Below are positions 35,201-42,151 of a DNA stretch of 64,000 bases, one piece after another. The notes beneath the pieces were generated by a model that was given only the letters and a program-made list of their open reading frames with translations, was not told where the DNA came from and did not search any database. The stretch lies in the NCBI RefSeq assembly GCF_023149035.1, contig NZ_JAHXMY010000002.1, positions 1,353,846 through 1,417,845 of the forward strand. The letters are read 5' to 3'. The DNA comes from Microbacterium sp. EYE_78 (lineage in GTDB: Bacteria; Actinomycetota; Actinomycetes; Actinomycetales; Microbacteriaceae). Both the position numbers and the translations under genes were made by a program. Position 1 is the first letter of the stretch. Each line of letters opens with the position of its first letter.

Positions 35201-37488
35201 GCGTCGACCTCCGTGTCGACGAGGCTCGTCTTCACCGACGAGGACGGCACCGATTCGAGGTCGGTCCGATCGACCGCCGTGACGTGGTAGCTGTAGTCGA
35301 GCCCCAGCCGAGCCGTGACGTCGCTGTAGGTCGGCTCCGTCGTCGAACCGACGAGCGTGGGCTTCGGGTCGAACGCCGACGACCGGTACACGTTCCAGGT
35401 CAGGCCGGGCTCGACATCCCACTCCAGCGCGATGCTCGGTGCCGACGGGTCGGCGTCGATGCCCGCGACCGCGAGCCCGGTGGGTCCGAGGAGGATCGGC
35501 GTGACCTCGAGGCCGTTCAGACGGGTGCCTGCCGCAGCGCCGTATGCCTCGATGTCCAGTCGGCCGTCGGTGACGAGGAACGGACCGCGCAGGACGGCCG
35601 CGACGGAGCCTCGCCCGGCGTTCCCCGAACCCGCATCCTTGCCCTCGACACGGAAGCTCGTCCGCGTGGATCCGATCCAATCCCCCGAGAACGTCTTCAC
35701 CGAGTACGTGCCGTTGGGGACCTTCACGGCGAAGGTCGAGCTGTCGCCGGGCAGCACGAAGTCGCGGACGAGGTCATCGGACCCTGTCGCGGCACCGCGG
35801 TCGCGACCCGCGTTCGCCGGCAGCGCGTTCGTGAAGCCGAAGCCACGCTCCTCGGTGTAGCCGAGGTCCGGCGTGACCTCGGTGTAGCCCGACGCGAGCG
35901 GGTTGCCCGACAGCTGGAAGTCGAAGCGGTACGTCGCCTTCTTCGTCATGAACTCCACCGGTGCCGACGGCTCGGACTCGCCCCGGCCGTTCACGGCCAC
36001 GACGCGGTGACGCACGGTCGCGCCCTCGGCGAGGCCCTGCACGATGGTCGTCGGCTGCGTCACCGTGCCGACGAGGCTCCAGGCACCCTGCGCTTCGGTC
36101 TGGCGGTAGAGCTTGTAGATGTCGGCCGAGGGGACGGCATCCCAACGAAGGGTCGCCCCGGCGTTGCTGATCGCGCCGGCGACGAGGTTCTGCGGCGCGG
36201 ACGGCAGCTCGGCGGGCGGTTCGGTGTCGGTGACCTTCTCGGCGAGCGGATCGTCGAGCTCGGCGACGCCCTGTGCGACCAGCCGCGCCATCTGGATCGC
36301 GCCGTACTCCTGGAAGTGCGTGTCGTCCACGGTGCCCGCTGGACGGTTCGGGAAGACACCCGGATCGACGTGGAGGAACACGGCCTTGGCGGCTTCGGGG
36401 CCGATCTCGTCGAGATAGGCGCGGCTCGACGCGGAGAGATCGACGAGGGCGACGTCCTCCTCCGTCGCCAGCTCGATCATCTTCTCGACGTACTCGGGAA
36501 AGCTGACGCGGAACAGCCCGGTGTCGGAATCGAAGCTGCGACGCGAGACCGGTGTGACGAGCACGGGTGTCGCACCACGCTGACGCGCGCCCTCGACGTA
36601 CGTCCGCAGGTACTCCTTGTAGTCCGATGGGGACGCGTAGCGGTCGTCCACTCCCTGCGTCGCGTCGTTGTGGCCGAATTGCGTGAACAGATAGTCGCCG
36701 GGCCGGATCTCCCGGAGCACGTCGTCGAGGCGTCCCTGGGTGATGAAGTTCTTCGACGAGCGCCCGCCGATCGCGTGGTTGCGCACGGCCACGTCGTCGG
36801 CGAGGAAGCGGTCGAGCATCTGGCCCCAGCCGGCCTGCGGCGCGTAGGCGGTCGCGTCGTACGTCTGCACGGTCGAGTCACCGGTGAGGTACGTCGTGGG
36901 GACCGCGCCGGCCGTCCGCTCCGGCAGCCTCGTGATGGTGAGTCCGCTGAGGGATGCCGCGGCGCCGCCGATCTGCAGCGTCAGGCGTCCGTCGACGAGG
37001 GCGATGGGGAACGCCATCTCGAGGTACTCCCCCGCCGGCTTCGACGTGGTCTGCACCTTCGCCATGCCCTCGGCCGTCACCGAGATCTCGGAGGTGGATG
37101 CGGAGTCGCCGGCCACGAGGGCGACGGAGTAGTCGCCCGCGCCGAGCTCGACCTCGAACGTGCCGCCCTGTGCGGCGACGAAGTCGGACCTCAGCGGATC
37201 GTCGCCGCCCCGGTCGACATCGGCGTCGTCGACCGTCGGGGCGGTCGAGAAGCCGTAGCCCCACGCGTCGCCGAAGGCGGTCGACGAGGTGACACCGAGC
37301 GCGCCCTCGGCCACGGTGCCCGGACCGAAGTCGAACGCGATGACGTTCCCGTCAGGGAGCGGCGCCGGGGGTTCCGCGGCCACGGCGGGAACTGCGGTGA
37401 GCAGTGCGGCGGCGAGCGCGGTCGCGGCGGCGACGCAGCCGCCGATCCGAACCGGTCGAGAGGTCGAGCGGGCGTGGCGTACGGTCAA
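32230..37488 (-). CDS. Bifunctional secreted rhamnogalacturonan acetylesterase / rhamnogalacturonan lyase
   Basis: A 1752-residue exported enzyme that should de-acetylate and cleave the pectin backbone. Order: signal peptide (about 1-36, ending AVPAVAAEPP); a beta-sandwich module (FDFGPGTV to LTITRLPE); an SGNH/CE12 acetylesterase with GDSTVQTYD (about 199), GRSS, GHND (about 271) and DDTHF (about 388); a fibronectin-III-like domain; a second copy of the FDFG beta-sandwich; two more FN3-like domains; a PL11 lyase beta-propeller (about 854-1458, IVKWYPSNAKDNS and FDGDGRAE); an Ig-like domain; and two tandem copies of a LWWG...LYENGEE module. The TTG at 37488 is chosen because AGGAGG lies five bases upstream. 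Confidence 0.9.
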   Translation of the reverse strand: MTVRHARSTSRPVRIGGCVAAATALAAALLTAVPAVAAEPPAPLPDGNVIAFDFGPGTVAEGALGVTSSTAFGDAWGYGFSTAPTVDDADVDRGGDDPLRSDFVAAQGGTFEVELGAGDYSVALVAGDSASTSEISVTAEGMAKVQTTSKPAGEYLEMAFPIALVDGRLTLQIGGAAASLSGLTITRLPERTAGAVPTTYLTGDSTVQTYDATAYAPQAGWGQMLDRFLADDVAVRNHAIGGRSSKNFITQGRLDDVLREIRPGDYLFTQFGHNDATQGVDDRYASPSDYKEYLRTYVEGARQRGATPVLVTPVSRRSFDSDTGLFRVSFPEYVEKMIELATEEDVALVDLSASSRAYLDEIGPEAAKAVFLHVDPGVFPNRPAGTVDDTHFQEYGAIQMARLVAQGVAELDDPLAEKVTDTEPPAELPSAPQNLVAGAISNAGATLRWDAVPSADIYKLYRQTEAQGAWSLVGTVTQPTTIVQGLAEGATVRHRVVAVNGRGESEPSAPVEFMTKKATYRFDFQLSGNPLASGYTEVTPDLGYTEERGFGFTNALPANAGRDRGAATGSDDLVRDFVLPGDSSTFAVKVPNGTYSVKTFSGDWIGSTRTSFRVEGKDAGSGNAGRGSVAAVLRGPFLVTDGRLDIEAYGAAAGTRLNGLEVTPILLGPTGLAVAGIDADPSAPSIALEWDVEPGLTWNVYRSSAFDPKPTLVGSTTEPTYSDVTARLGLDYSYHVTAVDRTDLESVPSSSVKTSLVDTEVDAPAAPTGLLAERIDAREIELGWSVPDDAVYSMVFRSETEGERGDLVGATEIPRFVDTDVLTTVPYFYTVVAVNAGGPGAASEQYETAAPTVLQRQAEYLDRGLAAVKTDDGVLVSWRLLGTDPADAGFHVYRDGKRITNEPITTSTNLLDRDGTDGAEYFVTRMNGAGDEAVETTESDPVAVQTSAYRSVKLQNPADAYTKDGQPYSYSANDTTVGDVDGDGQYELIVKWYPSNAKDNSQGGYTGNVFVDAYRMDGERLWRIDLGVNIRAGAHYTDLMVYDFDGDGRAELITRTADGTVDGAGTPIGKAGADHRNSSGYVLQGPEFLTVFDGLSGAAVDTIDYVPPRGDVGSWGDTYGNRVDRFLASVAYLDGERPSAVFSRGYYTRAVIAAFDFDGEELSPRWVIDSNDEGAGALYGQGYHSMSVADVDGDAKDEIVYGSATIDDDGEVLYSTGLGHGDALHVSDLDPARPGLEVFAAHETMSASGNKGATFRDAKTGEVLWSIPATVDTGRAASGDIDPRHPGAEGWAVGGDAAWNSRTGHLMTAAGERIGQAIPAANFLAWFDGDPLREIVDHSWNATTSQGTPTVSKWDWEAGEERVIVSDEGARSNNGTKGTPNLQADLFGDWREEIVWRSADSSELRIYSTTDETELRIPTLMHDMQYRVAVAWQNTGYNQPPHPSFFIGDGMAPAPMPSIAVTGDPSGADDETAPVISGVPADGSLLPDSGELALAVSAEDPESGLRNLDVALDGEPVAADAVIDLDGRVGEHVLSVRAVNHDGLVAAAQARLTVFEDEGASAVPGRGALSTDSGWGDGLKDGSYTVAMDLWWGVNGSVFRLYENGEEIASRLISPDSPRAQRVTVDVAGRSNGTYVYTGELVNAAGKTRTTSVTVTVTDAAPARPVLSHDNWDGDGRFTLTSDLWWGTNATSYALFENGEEVDAQTLEARSPSAQRARTSVDGRGPGTYEYVAEFRNDAGATRSAPLTVVVR

Positions 37489-37613
37489 GGGTTCCTCCTG
37501 GACGTCGTCGGCGAGAAGGCATGCCGGATACCCCTGCCGAGACGGCGGGAGTGCAGCTGGCATACGGAAGCGCGTGGACTCGATCGCGCGGCGAGGGTGA
37601 CGCATCCATCCTT

Positions 37614-37689
37614 GGAAAGCGCATTCCGGCTCGCGTGGGTCCGATCCTGGCACGGTTGCGAAGTCCGGCGCAACAGATTCGTCCGAATC
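37614..37689 (-). promoter_or_regulatory. Probable regulated promoter of the rhamnogalacturonan enzyme
   Basis: Reading the minus strand, a perfect 14-bp palindrome GATTCGGACGAATC (37689-37676) lies beside TTGCGC (37673-37668); 18 bases later CAGGAT (37649-37644) can act as the -10. About ten bases after the expected start is a near-palindrome with GGAA and TTCC arms around a GCGC centre (37627-37614), the form used by many LacI-family operators. The palindromes are seen; promoter and regulator type are inferred. A 125-base leader remains before the TTG start. Confidence 0.5.
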
Positions 37690-37721
37690 CGCTGAAACGT
37701 GTCACGCCGGGCGCGCGCTCG

Positions 37722-38975
37722 TCAGGGGTGCTCGTCCTCGACGTCCTCGACGCGCGCCGCGGCGATGTGCGAGATCGGGCGCCAGACGAGCACAAGAGTG
37801 ATCGCGGCGCCGACGAACGCGAACCACCAGGGCGCGGTGAGCCCCCACACCTGTGCGATGACCCCGCCGAGCGCCTGCCCGATGACGAGGCCGCCGAAGA
37901 CGCCGACCATGTTCACCGAGGCGATGCGTCCCTGCAGCTCGTGCGGCACGAGACGCTGTCGGACGGTCGTCGAGATCGTTCCCCACACGAAGGCGTACGC
38001 GCCGAACGCCACCATGATGACGAAGGCCACGGTGCCGCTCGTCGTCAGAGCGAACGCGAGATGCATCGCGACCTCGGCGCTGAGACACACCCGCATGAGG
38101 GTCTTGAACGTGAAGCGCCGCTCGAGCCACCCGAACGAGAACGTCGCGAGCAGGCCGCCGACGGCGCTCGCCGTCGTGAGCGCACCGTAGCCGACGGGAC
38201 CCATCTGCAGGTGGTCCGTCGCGTAGAGGACGAGGATGCCCCACGGCGCCGCCCAGGTGATGTTGAAGGTCAGGATGATGATCACCAGCGTGCGCACCGG
38301 CGGGTTGCGCCACAGCCAGCGGATGCCCTCGAGGATGTCGGTGTGCACCGGGGCTCGGGGGCCGTCGGCATCCTTCGCGGGCACGCGGGTCGCAGCGATG
38401 CGCGAGATGAGGAGGACGGCGAGCGCAACGCAGAGGGCCTGCACCGCGAACGGCCAGAACGAGCCGACCGCGAACAGGAACGCACCGAGCGGGGGTCCGC
38501 CGAACTGATTGGCGACCAGGAAGCCGGCCTGGAGCCGCGCATTGCCGATGCCGAGGTCGGCCTTGCGCACCATCATCGGCAGGAGGGTGCTGCTGGTCGT
38601 GTCGACGAAGACCTCGGCGCACCCGTAGACGAACGCCACCGCGAGGACGATCCAGATGTCCGCGACGCCGGTGACCAGGAACGTGCAGAGCCCGATCAGG
38701 ACGAGGGCCCGGATGCCGTTCGCCACCATGATCAGCAGTCGACGATCGAGCCGGTCGGCGATTGCTCCGGCATGCAGCCCGAACAGCAGCCACGGAAGGA
38801 ACTGCATCACGGCGCCCGAGGCGACGAGAATGGGCGAATCCGTCATCGACGCGATGAGCAGTGGTGCAGCGGCGAGCGCGATACCGTCGCCGACGTTGCT
38901 CGTCCACGACGACGCGAGCAGCCACCGGAAGTCCCGGCCCAGCCGCGTCGGCGCGACCCACTCCCCGATGCCCAC
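37722..38975 (-). CDS. MFS transporter
   Basis: A 417-residue major facilitator superfamily protein with about twelve transmembrane helices. It begins MGIGEWVAPTRLGRDFRWLLASSWTSN and contains the loop FGLHAGAIADRLDRRLLIM (motif A form GxxADRxDRR), which places it with the EntS-like/DHA3 group of exporters. Substrate is unknown. The GTG at 38975 lies six bases after TAGGCT. It is divergent from the 905-residue membrane protein gene (64 bp apart) and upstream of the rhamnogalacturonan gene on the same strand, though a 233-bp gap with a promoter separates them. Confidence 0.9.
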   Translation of the reverse strand: MGIGEWVAPTRLGRDFRWLLASSWTSNVGDGIALAAAPLLIASMTDSPILVASGAVMQFLPWLLFGLHAGAIADRLDRRLLIMVANGIRALVLIGLCTFLVTGVADIWIVLAVAFVYGCAEVFVDTTSSTLLPMMVRKADLGIGNARLQAGFLVANQFGGPPLGAFLFAVGSFWPFAVQALCVALAVLLISRIAATRVPAKDADGPRAPVHTDILEGIRWLWRNPPVRTLVIIILTFNITWAAPWGILVLYATDHLQMGPVGYGALTTASAVGGLLATFSFGWLERRFTFKTLMRVCLSAEVAMHLAFALTTSGTVAFVIMVAFGAYAFVWGTISTTVRQRLVPHELQGRIASVNMVGVFGGLVIGQALGGVIAQVWGLTAPWWFAFVGAAITLVLVWRPISHIAAARVEDVEDEHP

Positions 38976-38987
38976 CGGATCAGCCTA
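38976..38987 (-). promoter_or_regulatory. Leaderless -10 promoter of the MFS gene
   Basis: On the minus strand TAGGCT (38987-38982) precedes the GTG at 38975 by six bases. It is one of a divergent pair with the promoter at 39028. Confidence 0.7.
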
Positions 38988-39027
38988 CGGAGGGGTGCGG
39001 ACACCGGAGACCCGTGTCGGCGACGCA

Positions 39028-39039
39028 TAGCATCGAGAC
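39028..39039 (+). promoter_or_regulatory. Leaderless -10 promoter of the 905-residue membrane protein gene
   Basis: TAGCAT (39028-39033) precedes the ATG at 39040 by six bases. Confidence 0.7.
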
Positions 39040-41757
39040 ATGGCCCGCACTCCTCCCCGTCCGGCACGGCTGTATCGGACGAAGTGGATGGTGCCGGTGC
39101 TCGCCGTGGCCCTCGCGGCCCTGTCGGCCGGGCTCGGCCAGGTGGCGCAGAGCCGAATCCTCTCCCAGCCCGATCAGCCCATCACCTTCCTCGTTGAGGA
39201 CGGACTTCCCTACGGCATCACACAGGAGAGCGTGGATGCAGTCGCAACGGGTCGCGCGCTGAGTCACGAGCCCTTCACGGTCCTGGTCGTCGAGCGGGAC
39301 CTGACGTGGGAAGAGTCCGAGCACGGCGAGTTCCCGCGCGGCGCCGATGTGATGCTGTCCGTGGGAATGGATGAGGACGACCTCGACCTCTCCATCCCGG
39401 ATGCCAGGCGCGCCTCGGTGGCGAAGCTGGCGGCGGAGGACGACTGGCGAGCGAACTATTCCGCGGCCTCCGACATCCGGCAGTCCTTCCTCAACAACGT
39501 GACGCAGGGGCAGGGACCGAGCGCGGTCGTGGGTGCGGCGATGACGGCCGCAGCGAGCGCGTTCGACGGCGGCACGCGTTCGCCGGCGTTCTGGGTGTCC
39601 ATCGCTGCGCTGCCCCTGCTGGTCGGACTGCTCATGATGGCGCTGTGGGGCCGGTATCTCGCGCGGGAGCGGCTGCGCCGGCGGGTGTTCTCGCACGCCC
39701 GCTTGGAGCTCGCGCGCGTCGTGCTCGAACTCGACCTGCTGCAGGCGCACGTCAGCATCGCCGCTGCCGAGCTGCAGCGCGGGACCACGGGGCGCGCACG
39801 GGACATCGCCGAGGGCGTCACGGCGCAACTGACCGGCGACTGGTCGAAGATCCGCGAGGAGAGCCTGGAACTCGCCCATGAGGAGCAGGTGCTCGCGCGG
39901 CACCTGCTCGATCCGCACGCGCCGGTGCACGAACGCGGGGCACCCGACGAACCGATCGACCTCTCGCGATTCGACACACGAGCCGCCGCCCTGCGCCGAC
40001 GCGTCGATGCGCTCGTCGCGGCGTCGTCGCTGCGCGTCGGTCATTCGACCGGCGGCACGGTGCTCGGGCAGATCGCGCTGTCGGCCACGCTCGGGATCGA
40101 CGAGGTGCTGCAGCGACGCGATCTCATCTCCGACGAGGAGAGCGACGCGCTCGGCCGTCAGCGGAGCGCGTTGCTCGCCCTCGTCCGTGAGGCCGAGACC
40201 GACTTCGGCGCGAAGGACGGGCCGGACGTGGTCGTCCGCCACAACGACCTCATGGCGAGGTGGCGAGCGGCCGAGAGCCGACTCGCCGCGACGCTCGAGC
40301 GCGTCGAGCGTCGGCTGAAGAAGCGGGTCCCCCGGGGTGTGACGTCTCACGTCGCCGCGGGAGTCCTCGACGAGCGTCTGCGGGATCGCGTGCGGATCGC
40401 CACCGGCGGCAGGACGGAGACGCTGGACGAGCTCCGGGCGTCGCTGGATCTCACTCCCCGCAAGCGGCAGCCGCCGGGAGTCTTCGCCGAGCGCATTCTG
40501 CTCGTCGGTGAGGCGATCGATGAGGCGGAGCGCGGCGTCACCCCCGCTCGCACGGTGCGTCCCGGCATCCGAGTGGACCGTACGGCACCGGACTTCACAC
40601 CCCTCGCCGTCGTCGGGCTCCCGCTCGTCGTCGCGCTGATCGCCGGCTTCGCGGCGACCTCGGCGGCAGAAGCGGGTGATGCCACGTACGGTCGAACCCT
40701 CGTCGGAGATCAGCCGCTCGCGGCGCTCGAGCTCGTCGGGGATCCCTCGCTCCTCCCGCCCTACTCGGACCCGACGCTCGCCGATCGCGAGCCGCCGAAC
40801 ATCGAGACGCTGTCGCTCGCTTTCGTGCGGGATGCGATGGAGTCGAATGCGAGGTACTCCGACGCCGCATTGCTCCCCGAGAAGATCGAGCTCGTGGTGG
40901 CGCTCCTGCCGATGGACGACTACGTCACGGTGCGACCGCATGAAAGCGCCGAGAACAGCGTTCAGCTCGATTTCCGCGAGCTGCTCTCCGTCTATGCGCG
41001 CATCAAGAGCGAGGTGGCGGCAGAAGTCCCGGACGCGATCGATGCCGAGACCGGGGAGGTGCGGCCCGGCCGTGCTGTCCTCCCCTTGTGGATCCGCGAG
41101 GACGGCTCGTACGGTGTCGGACTGCCGCTGACCGGGACCCTCAGCACGGGCGTGGACAGTCGCCTCGGGGCGTACTTCTTCAACGCAGCAGAGCCGACGC
41201 TATGGAATCGGCCGGGCGAGGAATCGACGATCCCAGCGGGATGGCTCGTCGCATCCCAGATGTCGGATCTCGGGAGGGAACTGGAGTACAACAACCTCCG
41301 TGCGGCGGGCCTGTCGGGGGGCGCGCTGTTCTGGACGGTCGCCCTCGCGACGTGGACGGGCGCGCAGGCACTCGCGATGATCGGCTGGTCGATCGCCCAG
41401 CTGATCCTGCGCAACGCCGGTTCGCGCCGAGCGCGGAGGGAGCTGCAGGCGCTCCGCGAGCAGCTCAACGCGCTGGCGCTCGGACTCGATCTGTCGCGGC
41501 TCGACGCCGTTGCGGTCCTCGGAAGCACCGACGGGCACCGTGGCAAGGCGGCGGAGGCCGACCAGCAGCTCTACGAGACGGTGCTGTTCACCGCCTGGCG
41601 CGAGGTGCAGGCCCTCGAAGCGCTCCCCCGACGCGAGCAGCGCGGGCCGGCGTGGCTCGCCCGCGTCGAACGCATGCGCACCACGATCGAGGCCCTCACC
41701 GAGCGCGACGCCGCGGTGAGCGATCGGGCGCTGACGCTGGTGCGGTCGTACACCTGA
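39040..41757 (+). CDS. Large membrane protein of unknown function, four transmembrane segments
   Basis: A 905-residue protein I do not recognise with certainty; it may belong with actinobacterial DUF5129-like proteins. Transmembrane segments are at about 17-35, 186-206, 521-543 and 763-790. The loop after the first (about 36-185) looks like a small extracytoplasmic domain (FLVEDGLPYGITQESVDA, FTVLVVERDLTWEES). Residues 210-510 are cytoplasmic, helical and very rich in Arg, Glu and Leu, suggesting coiled coils. A second extracytoplasmic domain spans about 545-760. The C-terminus is again a charged helix. The ATG at 39040 has a leaderless promoter. It is divergent from the MFS gene. Confidence 0.75.
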   Translation: MARTPPRPARLYRTKWMVPVLAVALAALSAGLGQVAQSRILSQPDQPITFLVEDGLPYGITQESVDAVATGRALSHEPFTVLVVERDLTWEESEHGEFPRGADVMLSVGMDEDDLDLSIPDARRASVAKLAAEDDWRANYSAASDIRQSFLNNVTQGQGPSAVVGAAMTAAASAFDGGTRSPAFWVSIAALPLLVGLLMMALWGRYLARERLRRRVFSHARLELARVVLELDLLQAHVSIAAAELQRGTTGRARDIAEGVTAQLTGDWSKIREESLELAHEEQVLARHLLDPHAPVHERGAPDEPIDLSRFDTRAAALRRRVDALVAASSLRVGHSTGGTVLGQIALSATLGIDEVLQRRDLISDEESDALGRQRSALLALVREAETDFGAKDGPDVVVRHNDLMARWRAAESRLAATLERVERRLKKRVPRGVTSHVAAGVLDERLRDRVRIATGGRTETLDELRASLDLTPRKRQPPGVFAERILLVGEAIDEAERGVTPARTVRPGIRVDRTAPDFTPLAVVGLPLVVALIAGFAATSAAEAGDATYGRTLVGDQPLAALELVGDPSLLPPYSDPTLADREPPNIETLSLAFVRDAMESNARYSDAALLPEKIELVVALLPMDDYVTVRPHESAENSVQLDFRELLSVYARIKSEVAAEVPDAIDAETGEVRPGRAVLPLWIREDGSYGVGLPLTGTLSTGVDSRLGAYFFNAAEPTLWNRPGEESTIPAGWLVASQMSDLGRELEYNNLRAAGLSGGALFWTVALATWTGAQALAMIGWSIAQLILRNAGSRRARRELQALREQLNALALGLDLSRLDAVAVLGSTDGHRGKAAEADQQLYETVLFTAWREVQALEALPRREQRGPAWLARVERMRTTIEALTERDAAVSDRALTLVRSYT

Positions 41758-41820
41758 CCGCGGTGTCGCGCCCGAGACCGAGTGGGGCGGCCCTGCGCCG
41801 GTCGGCTGAGAGCATGAGAA

Positions 41821-41852
41821 AGGCCCGGAACCTCTCTCGAGATTCCGGGCCT
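41821..41852 (-). terminator. Terminator downstream of the displaced tRNA-Pro fragment
   Basis: AGGCCCGGAA (41821-41830) pairs with TTCCGGGCCT (41843-41852), and the minus strand continues TTTCTC. It closely resembles the terminator behind the intact tRNA at 44818-44855 and was probably the original tRNA-Pro terminator. It may also stop the 905-residue gene's transcript. Confidence 0.7.
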
Positions 41853-41855
41853 CGG

Positions 41856-41902
41856 TCCGGTCGGGATGACAGGATTCGAACCTGCGACCCCTTGACCCCC
41901 AG
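41856..41902. repeat. Left attachment-site repeat of the integrated element
   Basis: These 47 bases match 44859-44905 with a single mismatch (C at 41877 against T at 44880). They correspond to the 3' half of tRNA-Pro plus a few bases beyond it. Direct repeats of a tRNA 3' end flanking a segment with an integrase remnant are the expected result of site-specific integration. Confidence 0.85.
41862..41902 (-). pseudogene. tRNA-Pro 3' fragment (displaced by integration)
   Basis: On the minus strand this is the 3' part of a tRNA-Pro: half of the anticodon loop, the 3' anticodon stem, variable loop, T arm and 3' acceptor strand. The 5' half is missing; sequence changes abruptly at 41903. The T loop here has the standard TTCGAAT, whereas the intact copy has TTCAAAT. 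Confidence 0.88.
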
Positions 41903-41913
41903 GCGTCCAGATG

Positions 41914-41988
41914 GCGACTTCGGAGTCGCAACCCGCATGATTGCGGGCCTCTCATGATGCAGATCATGTCATGGGATGCATGATCTGC
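41914..41988. repeat. Cluster of three short hairpins next to the left attachment site
   Basis: Three inverted repeats lie in tandem: GCGACT/AGTCGC (41914-41929), CCCGCA/TGCGGG (41932-41947), both with four-base loops, and a perfect ten-base repeat GCAGATCATG/CATGATCTGC (41959-41968 with 41979-41988). The third overlaps the stop codon of the truncated kinase. They may be recombination or transcription-stop structures; nothing coding is seen. Confidence 0.6.
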
Positions 41989-42151
41989 CTGGTTTGCGGG
42001 TCTCGTACCAGCGCGTCTGCGCCCACCCGTGCTGGACTTCATACTCCGCGACCACATGGCGAAGCCGCTCCAGCGGGGTCTTCACGGGGTTGTAGACGAC
42101 GACGGCGGCGGCGTGCCGTCGCCCGGCTGCCGGGTGGTCGCGCGTGCTCAC
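41969..42151 (-). pseudogene. Diacylglycerol kinase family protein, N-terminal fragment
   Basis: Only 60 residues remain of a protein that should be about 300. The part AAAVVVYNPVKTPLERLRHV and WAQTRWYETRKPG matches the beginning of the DAGK catalytic domain, where VVNPxK is the first strand. It then ends at a TGA inside a hairpin cluster, 67 bp from the attachment site. The GTG at 42151 overlaps the desaturase stop by four bases, so the two were an operon. Deletion at the element's end has removed the rest. A functional product is unlikely. Confidence 0.75.

Noticed and set aside
37489..37653. A longer N-terminus for the rhamnogalacturonan enzyme
   Set aside because: It would bury the signal peptide behind 55 residues and ignore the AGGAGG placed five bases before the TTG at 37488.
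34924..37695. A 923-codon plus-strand frame
   Set aside because: Antisense to the rhamnogalacturonan enzyme; low-complexity composition and no motifs.
41862..41902. A second functional tRNA-Pro
   Set aside because: Only the 3' half is present; the D arm and 5' strand are missing.
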